Part shown: piece by piece, positions 36,675 to 46,387 of the stretch
Numbering within the stretch: the first letter of the stretch is position 1
Layout of the letters: each line of letters begins with the position of its first letter
NCBI RefSeq assembly: GCF_027942865.1
Contig: NC_134526.1
Span: 21,743,784-21,807,783, forward strand
Source: Odontesthes bonariensis
Lineage: Eukaryota > Chordata > Actinopteri > Atheriniformes > Atherinopsidae
Direction: 5' to 3'
DNA length: 64,000 bases
Program-made: the position numbers and the translations under genes
Notes under the pieces: generated by a model
The model's database searches: none
The model's input: only the letters and a program-made list of their open reading frames with translations
Told to the model about the DNA's origin: nothing

Positions 36675-37822
36675 ACCTCACCCTTCTCCTCTTCTCTCAC
36701 CCTTCCATGGAGACCATTTAAAAAAAACATACTTGTTCTTTTTTGCTCTGTTCCTTAAATCTTCAGAAAAGATCATCAGAAGTAGTACGACAGAGAATTT
36801 ATTTATTGAGCTATTTAGAATTCAATAATGAGAATTAAACATTGCACAGGACAGCTATGAAAAAAATAAACCGATATGTTTAAAGACATTAGCACATGTA
36901 AGGAGTCATTTACATAAGCACACACTAGGGCATGTAACCACATCTAGGAATTTATGAGTAATTGTTAGTTTTTACAACAGAGAAATGGCCCAGAGCGTTT
37001 GGTTGCATAATTATAAAAACTCTCTGATCAGATGCAGCCGCAGATGCATTGGATACTTATTGCTTTTCACCCCATAATAATGTGTCACACTGGAACTTTA
37101 ACGGTGTATGATGTAGGTTATCCATCTCACAGCTGTCTGCAATCATTTGCCGGAGGATTTGAAGCATTTTCGTTTTCAGCTATTCCGGGAGGAATTGTTA
37201 TCATACTTAAAAGAAAGAATGGTGTCTTTTGTTTTCACCCCTCTGTGCAACTTTGACATATTGGCTGTTTATTGTTCTTCTCACACCCGAATGGCCCCTT
37301 TGAACGATAAATCTGTTGTTGTTGTAATGCAGATTACAATTACACCGTCTGGAAAACTAAACTGTCAAAAAACGTTCTCATAAAGCTGCATAGACATCAT
37401 AAGATGGGCTCTTTAAATGCATCGAGGCATGTAAAAAGAAACCAGTACATTTAATTTAGTGCTCGTGATTTATCTTTGACTGTAGAAATATTTGACCATT
37501 GCTGGTGAGATGTGAAAAACAACAATACTGCTGCATTTTGTCCCTTACTCGGAAAAGATGAAGTGTAAGTGATTCGGAGAGTCTGAGCCATATAAAACAA
37601 GGAACTTCACGCTTAAGTCTCTTTGTTTCATCCCCAATGCCCCTTTTCAGGTCAAGAAAAGCTACTCTATGTAGGCCTACATTACTGAGCTATACAAGCA
37701 AAATAACAAACAATAGAATTAATGAAAAAAACAACAACACATACTTGATAGAAGGATATGAAGTCTATTTACAAAAGGACAGTGTGCGGGTGAGCATCTG
37801 TCAGTGCACCCATCTGTCCAGC
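36675..37822. other. Intergenic region without recognised content
   Basis: AT-rich, with several short open frames on the plus strand (37032-37383, 37637-37969) that lack any recognisable family signature. I see no feature to support here. Confidence 0.4.
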
Positions 37823-38753
37823 TCATTTGTGAGTCATGGCAGTGGTGTTGTTGCTTCTGAGTGCCTGCTCCAGCAGGGCTCGATGGGCTTCTGCAGGCAG
37901 GTACAGGAAAGAGTAGATGAGCGCCAGAAGCAGCAGTGCCAGCAGCAAAAAGAGGCCACAGTCCGCTGACATTAAAGGCTCATTACAGCGAGCCTGCATA
38001 AATGAATTATTATGCATGATAGACAGTATCTTCGCTAAAGATTTGGGCTTGATTGGGAAAAATTCAGTCAAAGGACCTTGGTGTTGTTCGCAGAAATTGA
38101 ACTTGTTTTTGTTCAATGTACTGAAAGATACTCGTGTTAGACCACCAAAATCCACCCAAAGTCAAAGACGAGTAGGGGAACTGGATCAGAGAAGACCTGA
38201 CAAAAATCCCACGTTTTGAGCTCCTCACCAAAGGATCCAAAAAAGGCGTGGAAATGATGGAGAAAGTTGGTTTGGGAAATGTGGAGTCAGCTTCATCCAG
38301 AGTACCGGGGTCTATCTTCAATGAGCAAAAAAGAAAAAGCTGAAAAACGTTTACAGAATTAGATTTTGAAACAAGGTTAACAAAAAAAATAAATTAGATC
38401 CATCTTACTCATCGTAAATAATTACGAAATACCTGTATTATCTGCAGTGTTTGCAAGGTCAGCCTCTCTCCTCTTTATCCTCTCCTTCTGTCATCAGATG
38501 GAAATGTCTGTGTCGTGTGTGCATGCGTGCAAAGCTTCGTTGTCCCTGCATTGCCAGGTAAGCAGGGCAACCTGCTCTGTGAGATGTTACGAAACAATAA
38601 CCAGAAAACCAATAACAAAGACATATTCTGAATTTAATTCTCACTCATCTATAAACGCACACACAAGCCCAAAACTGAGGCAGGTTGTGTTATGAAATAT
38701 GAATTATATAATAAATCATAATCATCTTACCTCTGAAACACACTCATACCTGG
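37823..38753 (-). CDS. Candidate unrecognised gene: terminal exons of a tail-anchored membrane protein (partial)
   Basis: Four minus-strand segments chain in frame with AG/GT borders. From 5' to 3' in gene order they are 38731-38753, 38433-38487, 38229-38311 and 37823-37993, where the last includes the TGA stop. Junction phases agree (0, 1, 0). The translation runs RYECVSE / KERIKRREADLANTADNT / DPGTLDEADSTFPKPTF...FLDPL / ARCNEPLMSADCG, then a 20-residue hydrophobic helix rich in L and A (FLLLALLLLALIYSFLYL), then a polar 25-residue tail ending TTAMTHK. The last exon is GC-rich and CTG-rich, unlike its AT-rich surroundings. The predicted topology is a single-pass C-terminal anchor. I do not recognise the protein. 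Upstream exons were not found with confidence; 39010-39080 has a weak candidate. The first 23-nt segment is the least certain. Confidence 0.45.
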
Positions 38754-39329
38754 CTGTGTTCAGGGATTACTCAACGAAAGAGCTGGTCTACGCATTAGTT
38801 GAGGACAATGTGAGGTCATAGTGTGATATTGTTGGGGAATTATTAGCATTTGTCCTAAGAGCTTAAATAAAAAAAACAGCTGGAGGTTTTTTTTAAATGG
38901 ATTTTGTGCAAACAGTCCTGACTGGCTGGTTGTGATTGATTCCAGGTATTTAACCTCTTGCGGGGGGGTCATTAACACTATAAGAGCCACTGAGTTCACA
39001 TGAGGATTGTTTACTCGCTATGTGGGCGACCACCTCTGTCCAGTGGTTTAATCAGATGGCCTCTTTCAGCGCTCTCTTAAACCATCTGTCTTCTCTTTTC
39101 AAAACGTGTACCTTACCGTCAGTTTATCTATCAGATGCAGTTGGACAGCTGAATTGTGACTTAACAAACCTGTCATTTTCTCCGAAATGTCAACAACAAA
39201 TGCGACATTTTGGACATACAGCATGCTGTTCTGGTGAAAAGAGGGAATGGAATTTAATAACTTGTATTTATTGGTTTAGTAAGTCTCTTATAATAAGAAT
39301 GATGGTGACGTTTTAAAAGTTTTTATTTC

Positions 39330-39760
39330 ATTGGATGGGTTTTAGGTAGCCCTTTCCACTCGTTTTGACAAATTTGACAAAACAATTAGATTTGTTGGTC
39401 TCCTGGCATGGAGACGTCTTTTAAACACATATTTTCAACAGGGTTGAAGTTAAGCCTTTAGGAAGGACATTTCAAAAGCTCCATGTTAGCCTGCTTTATT
39501 CATTCTACCACCAGTTTTGAGGTGGGAACTCTTAGTTGTGTCCCTGTTTTAGCTTTTTTTGTCTGATGATGTGTAGTTAATGCTGAAGCAGTCTGAGGTG
39601 CTCTTTTTTCTTTGTTACTTTATCTGCTTTGTGCAAATTACCAACCTCAGCGGCAGCAAAACTGTCTCAGATCATGATGCCACCACCACCATGTCTAACA
39701 GTTTGTACAGTGTCCTTAGCAGGGTGGAGCCCAACGTTTTAGACACAGCACTTTAACAAG
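39330..39760. mobile_element. Decayed Tc1-like DNA transposon fragment
   Basis: Wording such as AGATCATGATGCCACCACCA, the antisense of a Tc1-type transposase coding stretch, and TTTGTTGGTCTCCTGGCATG are typical of old Tc1-like copies in fish. No open frame survives and the borders were not found. Confidence 0.4.
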
Positions 39761-40005
39761 TATGGACTTGGGCTACATTAGAATAGGCTCTTGTGAAAAC
39801 AAATTCACTGCGATTGATATAGTGTGTAGAAACGAGACAGATTTGAGGTGAAGCATTAGATGTGAAGACCCCATTCCAAATGGATAAATATAAAACATGA
39901 AATAGGACTATAGTGGGCGAAACCACACTGCCAAAACAAAAAGATTGTAAAGAAAGCAAAAAAAGCAAAAAAAAAGCCAGAGAGAAGATCATTTCACGTG
40001 CCCTA

Positions 40006-40020
40006 CCAGTTGGTGGCGCT
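40006..40020. promoter_or_regulatory. CTCF-like motif
   Basis: CCAGTTGGTGGCGCT differs from the CTCF core (CCASYAGRKGGC) at one position. It lies 50 bases upstream of the NRF1-type palindrome. The match is by eye only. Confidence 0.3.
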
Positions 40021-40070
40021 AATTTATTTGCCAAACGCAAATAAAACCTAAAAAATCCTCAAAGAAGACT

Positions 40071-40155
40071 TTGCGCATGCGCAACGTTAGTATGTGCGAT
40101 GTGATTATGTTTACGTCTGTCAGAAAAACGTTGACGTTTTCGCTCTTCATTCTTG
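40071..40155 (+). promoter_or_regulatory. NRF1-type promoter element and probable non-coding first exon of rpusd1
   Basis: TTGCGCATGCGCAA (40071-40084) is a perfect palindrome containing the NRF1 consensus GCGCATGCGC, usual close to the start site of housekeeping genes. Some 70 bases on, ATTCTTG is followed by GTAAGT, a strong splice donor (exon end 40155). No other gene starts before rpusd1, whose coding exon has a likely acceptor at 42503, so I infer a 5' UTR exon. An ATG at 40092 opens a short upstream ORF (MCDVIMFTSVRKTLTF) which, if spliced to 42504, is out of frame with the rpusd1 start. Confidence 0.5.
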
Positions 40156-41229
40156 GTAAGTTTTTCGGGTTATTTTAGTTCTCCAATATTGGATTGAATT
40201 ATTTTGTCAGTCTCGGTTACAGATAGCATAAGTTTCCTGTTGCTGTTTTAGCATCCAGCTGCTAGCAAACCAGCGGTGCTGAGATGCTGAGTGCACAAGT
40301 AGTTCTCATTCATACGTCCTTTGCTGCCACCGAAAAATAAGAAGTTATTATCCCTACCGAAGCAGCGATAAATAGGGTTGTGTCACACACGACAGCACTG
40401 ATTTTCTTTCATGACAAAGAAATGAATAAGAAAAAGAAAAGCCAACGTCATTTGATCGGAAACCAACAGCGTCGTGAAGCAACACCTGAAAGATGGGTGG
40501 GAAAAGCTATGAAAGAAGGGCAGGAAAGAAAGAGCGAAGTGTTTTACAGATTTTAAATGGAAGGACGTGTGCTGGTAGAAACAGAAGAGAAGAAACGAAA
40601 ATAGCCCGATTTAGATGAGGGCACGCAGCACTTAGAAAAAACCCACGATACCACAGGTGGATGTGACGACTGTAGGCAACATGGAGAGATGAGGCAGGAA
40701 GAAGATGCATCATCCAACCCTCAATTATGATATTGTAATGTTTCTGTATCATTGAGCAACTAATGTGACTGCGAGGGAGGAGTTTTTAGGTGTTTTTTTT
40801 TTTTTTTTTAAAATACAGTAAATTGATCATCATCCTGATCCTCTCTCCAGACCAAACCGCCATTAAAACTCAAGAAAAGGGACGCTTAGCTGTACCGACG
40901 ACAGCAACTCTCAGTGAAGGCAGTTATTATTATTTTTTATTATTGTTTTGGTCCTTGCTGCGTGGCAAAGTGCGGCAGCGCTTCACATGAGCGTCATGGG
41001 AGAGAACTGGAGAAACGAGTTTTAGAAGCCTGCTGAGAAAAAGCAGGTGACAGTCAGTGTGGGGCTGGCCGGGACGGGGTGCTGAAATAAACCACGCGTT
41101 GGAAGAGAACCCTGAAGTGTGAGCTTGGAAGGATGGAAATGGATGAAAACCTCTTAAAGGACGACTTTGGGAAAGTGAAGTACAACACCAGACTATCTCA
41201 CTTTGACCTCTGTTGTGCCGCACCTTCCT

Positions 41230-41606
41230 TCACCACCTTTTTTCAGATGGTTCTCCTGACTCTCATGTGCCTGAGGCTGAATCTGCTTGTGTAACAAGTT
41301 TCCCACTTCTTTGATGTATACCAAAAAATTGTTGGCAGCACTTTCAGTGACACCATTGGTGTTTTTGAATGCACCACTTAGCTCCTTGTAGATTCCTTTG
41401 ATTTCTAAGGATGAGCTTGCATTAAAAAAACGCTGCCAGTTTGAAGCCCTGACCTTATAGCCACCGTCATCGTGGTTTCTTTGAAACAGCCCGTTTTGAG
41501 CCTTGTGGAGGCTCATCAACTTGCATCCCAAATAGGAAGCTGAAGTAACAGCCAGCCAGAAGCTGATAGATGAGTCCTGATTGTTACGTAGCTCCTCCTT
41601 CACCAA
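41230..41606 (-). other. Unassigned minus-strand open frame of about 125 codons
   Basis: The frame reads MVKEELRNNQDSSISFWLAV, later ASNWQRFFNASSSLEIKGIY and NNFLVYIKEVGNLLHKQIQ. The composition is protein-like and not low-complexity. It lies in the presumed first intron of rpusd1, antisense to it, and on the same strand as the candidate gene at 37823-38753. I do not recognise a family. It may be an exon of that gene, a retrocopy, mobile-element coding sequence or chance. Confidence 0.2.
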
Positions 41607-42539
41607 TAGGTTTGATTAAAAACCAAGTTTTTAAAGGCTGACGCCAAGAACAGTAAGAACTATACAGTTATGTGACAGGAGGTATTCCTCATTAGGAGAC
41701 AGCTTGTACTCTGAGATACATAGGAGCTCAAAAAAGGTCTTTCAAACTGGAATTCGTGTAGCTATTTGGAGGAACTCCTGACTGTAATGTCACTAAGGGT
41801 TCATATCAGCAGTGTGAACGTAACCAGAGAAGAAGACCATGGAAGTATGTATGTTGTTGGGGTAGCTCCACAGACCCCCATAACCCTCTGAGAGCCCCTG
41901 AAGAAATTTGGTCTAAAAATATCTTAGAGCAACACCAGAGAAGTTTGGGAATCTTGAAACCATGTCCTCTTAACTTATTTTGAAGTACACAGATTTTAGT
42001 TAGTTTATGCACATTCTCTGGGCCTGAAACGGCCCTTTGATACCACAGTCCGTGACCTTTTCCTGCACTGCACAACGTTTTGATTTGCACCGTCTTGTTT
42101 TTATGACAGTGGTGTTGCATTCCACAGCTGTAGGGGGAGCCAAAGTCAAATTCTCTTGTGTTGCTTTAAGACCCCCACAGAGTTTTGTGAGATACAAAAC
42201 CATTTATGAGCAGCTCTCTTTGTGTGTTTTAAATAAACTTCAGTTGGAAGCGTCCATATTTTTCTGTGTGATTTTCTACCTGTAGCACATACATTTTAAC
42301 GATGAACCCATTTAAACACATGTTGTATACACAGAGAGCAACCGTGAATGAAATATAAAGTATGAAATACTCAATTTCACTTCTTTTAACCACAAGGCAT
42401 TTTTGTGTTTTAGGTTTTTCTGTCCGCACGGTAAACATCTGGAGCACTGGAAGCGAATATCCAAGTTGAGCAGAAATCGTACTTTTTTTTTTTTTTTACC
42501 AAGCTGCATTAGTGCCAAGGGCGTTGATAGCTACTCACG

Positions 42540-44920
42540 ATGACCACGGAGCCTGCAAGCCTGGAGAGCCTGCGCGTGCTGTACCAGAGTGATGACTACA
42601 TTGTCGTGGACAAACACTGGGACATCCGCATCGACAGCAAGATGTGGTATGAGAAACAGACGGTGCAGGCGCAGCTTCAGCACCGCTTCCCTCATCTGGC
42701 AGACCCGAGCACCTACTATGGATTTAGGTTGGGAATCAAATAAATGAATCTGTTGAAGTACATCACGCTCATGAGAAACGGTGCTCTGATCGTTTAACCG
42801 TCGTTTTTCTCCAGGTTCTGTCATCAACTGGACTTCTCCACCAGCGGAGCTCTTTGCGTCGCCCTCAACAAGGCGGCCGCCGGCCGGGCCTACCGCTGCT
42901 TCAAGGACCGCACTGTCACCAAAGCCTACCTCTCTCTGGTATGGAACACAGACTAAGTGACACGTGTGTAGAGCAGACTTTGCATACACAAGGAGCAGCA
43001 TGCAAAAGAAATGAGACAGCCAAAATATCTGAGCTCTGAAGTCTAAGTCGAACTTTATGGCTAAGCTTTGTTTACAGTCATTTTTAAGGAAAGGTGAGGT
43101 GACTCAGCAGCCTTAAATCACTTTAAGCAGCTTCTTAGAAAGAAGACCAAGTCTACGAAAGAAGAGGAAACCCACAACAACAGAGTCGGTTATTCGTTTG
43201 CAGTTAAATCAAACCAACCAACATGTATCAGGCGCTCTTTTTGTACCTTTATGGACGTTTATAACTTTTCGCTCATAAGAGACTAAAACAGCTAAACCAA
43301 TCTGAGAACAAACTGGAGATGTTTGCAGCATCAAATGTTGAAGTTTTTGTGACGCCATTGGTGCACAAACAAAAACATACTTTTTCCATCTTTGTGTTAC
43401 GGGGCCAAAAGTGGGCAAGCGACTGCATGCCAGGCCCGGTAGTGTTTGCACTTATGGCCGCTTACGGAGTTTCCGTGAGGTTTTATTGGGTCTCCCTCTG
43501 GGCTTGTGGTCACAGGTATCGGCCCAGCAAACTCCTTTCGGCAAAGACAGGGCTGCTGTCGTATGAGGCAGCGTCAAAGGCCTGTGGCTTACGCATATCA
43601 CCAACTCACTGTTTCTTTTGCTTATACTGCACTGTACTGCACACTATCCAAAAACGGGAAAATGCCAGGACATTCCCACGCAATACAGACATATATTCCA
43701 ATATGCTAAAGAAGCGTTCCATCTCCAGCTATGCGTTGTGGAAATCGGTCCTCTTTTACTCCCTTTGCTATTCCGATTCCGATTTTTATACTACTGTGTT
43801 GATGTCACAATGTAATGACTGTAATTAATATTTGTTCTCCTGCGTGTTTCTAAGATCTCTTATAAAGATTAGCCTCATTAGTTTGTTTTGCTCCCCAGAT
43901 TCGTGGGTGGGTGGAACAAGAGAGGCAAACTTTGGACTTTTCCATCGGCAAGAACTCCACTGAGGGAAAGACACACATGATGTGCATTGAGGGAACAGAA
44001 GGTACACAAACCAAGCTAGGTTTGGACTTTGTTAATGTGGGCATCGCTTGAGTCTATAATGATTGGGAAATGTAGGCAGCACCTTAGTTTCCTTGTATTT
44101 GCTTGCTAAGGCCCGGGATTCGATAGTTGATTTTCAACAACCATTTCAAGCGTCCAAGGAAGATAGATGTACAGATAACCACAGATAGTTTTTTTTTTTT
44201 TTTTTTAAGTATCCTGCTTCATTTTTTTGGTGTTCTCATCAGGTTGTGAGAATCCAAAGCCTTGCCAAACTGAGCTGACAGTGTTGGAGTACGGGTTGTA
44301 TGACGGGGACCCTGTGACCAAGGTGCTGCTGCAGCCACTCACCGGTAACCCCACCCATTTCTTTACTTTGCTGCAGAGCATGCTAAAGGCAAACAATAAC
44401 TTTAATGTTTGCAAGTGTAGCAGCTTCTCACCTGCTCTACAAGAAAGAATACAACGAATTATGCGTTATATGAAAACGATATTGCACAGTTGTAAAACAT
44501 CTTCCCTTCTGGCTGCTCTCAGGCCGGACCCACCAATTAAGGGTCCACTGTAGCGCCATTGGCCACCCTATCGTCGGGGACTACACCTACAGCTTGAGAG
44601 CAGATGACTCTCCGTACCGAATGATGCTGCATGCCTACCTCCTTCAAATTCCCCTGGAACCCCAGCACCTTCTTGTCGTGGCCGGAGACCCCTTTGTCCC
44701 AACGGTCGATCCTAAATGGCTCCCGCAGCGCTCGCTACGAACACTGGCAGCCACTGTGGAGGCCCTGCTGGAGCTCAGAAAGGCTAAAGAGGAGGAACAA
44801 AGGGAAGCTGGAAGAGAAGAGGCGAGGAGGAAGCAAAGCAAGAAACAGAGGATTGAGCAGGAAAGTGAGGAACAAAGTAGGGTTTGCCAGGAGTGGCTGA
44901 GTGAATGGGCTGGAGACTGA
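42540..44920 (+). CDS. rpusd1: RNA pseudouridine synthase domain-containing protein 1, 304 aa
   Basis: An RluA-type pseudouridine synthase that isomerises uridine in RNA; the substrates of the vertebrate protein are poorly defined. Exons are 42540-42727, 42815-42938, 43899-44001, 44243-44344 and 44523-44920, totalling 915 nt with GT-AG borders. The active-site motif HQLDFSTSG carries the catalytic Asp at residue 69, split from its upstream part by the first intron. The second family motif, GRTHQLRVHCSAIGHPIVGD, crosses the last intron. The N-terminus (LRVLYQSDDYIVVDKHWDIR) and the C-terminus (CQEWLSEW) match mammalian RPUSD1, separating it from RPUSD2-4. A lysine/glutamate-rich segment (44780-44880) replaces the proline-rich linker of the mammalian protein. 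The start ATG follows an in-frame TGA in TTGATAGC; transcription probably begins at the NRF1-type promoter near 40090. Confidence 0.95.
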
Positions 44921-46216
44921 TTGGGGGGTCGGGGGGTTGCATTATTTAAGTTATTTTAGCTGTCTACACATAAAACGCATGTTAAGCATGCCCTACACTA
45001 TCTGAGGGACCACCTGCATTTCATGCACATACAGGAGCATGGACGAGTGCCTCTAATTTCTTTATACACAGATTAAAGTCACAAAAACGTGTGAGGATAA
45101 TTTTTAAAGCTCTTTAAAAAATGCATATTGTACGACTGGAGTCCAACCGCTATAGTACAACCACTCGTACGTGGTTGCATAGCAACCCCACCGCAGCTCA
45201 GAAATAGATGTCTTGATGTTACTAAAGGGTTCTAATGATGTTCCACATGTTTCTATTTATCCGAAGTTTAAGAGCTATTAGTTTGATAAAGGCTTTTTAA
45301 AAGGCGTATTTGAGGAAATGAAAACGTTTTTTTCACTGGTCCCATGAAGATAACTTTAGTTTAATGTGCCAAAGTTATGAGATGTAAGCAGCATCCCATG
45401 TGCGTTTTGTCCAGAGGAAATATACTACGCCAGCGGTCGTTCACCTGTATTGTATGCTGTATGTCACTGGCATACATTAAATATCACAGAAAATCTTACT
45501 ATATGTGTTTGGTTTTTTTTTTTGCTATGCAAACTGCATCTATTAAATCTTATCCAGCTCCCGTGTTCTCAATTTGTATTCTTTTAGGGCTAAAATGGTT
45601 CTCTGTAGAGCAGCACCATAACTCGGAATGGAGAATAAATTTGTGTAATCGGGGAATTGAGGTCGAATACACCTGCGGCCGTTGGGTCCAACTGATGTCC
45701 TGGAGATCCTTGGCAAAAGCTCCACAAGACAAAATCAGAAAGAGCTATTCAAACAGATTTGTTACTGCTTAAAAGAATATTAAGCGGAGGAAGGTCGGAC
45801 CCTGATAACAGCGACACCATATCAGTGCATAGCTGAGTCAAGCAGCTAAATGCAGTGCTCTGATGTCATTACTCAGTTACAAAAGCATATTGGAATTTTT
45901 GAGGTGGCTGACAGCAGGTGCTTATTGGTTATGAAAGTATTCACATCTTTTACCTTTGTCAAAGTATCCTATTACAAGTATTACTCTTGGGATAGGTGTA
46001 TTATCATGAAAATAAGTTTTAGCTGGGTGAGGTTAAGCTAATTATTTCACATTTTCATCCAAAATACATAAATATGTGTTGTTGTTTTTTTTGTTTTTGT
46101 TTTTGTTTAAGTAACTATGTCATGACATGTAAGGGAAACTATACTTGTGGCGAATATAACAAAACAGTAGGTGATGAAGGACGAGTTTGGGCTTCAACCG
46201 GTGTTGCGTGAATTAA
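44921..46216 (+). other. rpusd1 3' UTR and rpusd1-slc25a17 intergenic DNA
   Basis: ATTAAA at 45072-45077 is a likely poly(A) signal for rpusd1; ATTAAA near 45476 is another possibility. The rest is AT-rich. The open frame at 45377-45772 has no recognisable family and no splice context, so I do not call it a gene. Confidence 0.45.
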
Positions 46217-46235
46217 ACTACATTACCCACAATGC
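46217..46235 (+). promoter_or_regulatory. ZNF143/THAP11 (SBS2-type) promoter element of slc25a17
   Basis: ACTACATTACCCACAATGC closely matches the consensus ACTACAANTCCCAGAATGC bound by ZNF143/STAF with THAP11-HCFC1 at housekeeping promoters. It lies 150-170 bases before the slc25a17 start codon, the expected place. Confidence 0.7.
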
Positions 46236-46387
46236 CGTCGTGAGTGAACCATAAGGAAGCGAGGTACCGAAAATTAAACCGACAAGTAGCAGGGAGACAG
46301 AACGGGTTTGTGAAAGTACAGAGGAAAACGAAGATTTCAAAAGTGGACTAACGACTTGGGCTGTGAAAATAAGTAGCTGCAGTGACA

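Noticed and set aside
38508-38560. Plus-strand exon-like stretch starting ATGGAAATG and ending CCAG with a GTAAGC donor
   Set aside because: No compatible neighbouring plus-strand exon or family resemblance; it lies next to the minus-strand candidate gene and is probably chance.
39020-39080. Further upstream exon of the minus-strand candidate gene (frame ...VVAHIA)
   Set aside because: The donor is acceptable and the phase would fit, but the acceptor is weak and an in-frame stop lies just upstream; not enough to call.
45377-45772. 131-codon plus-strand frame between rpusd1 and slc25a17
   Set aside because: No recognisable domain, no splice or start context, AT-rich composition; likely chance.
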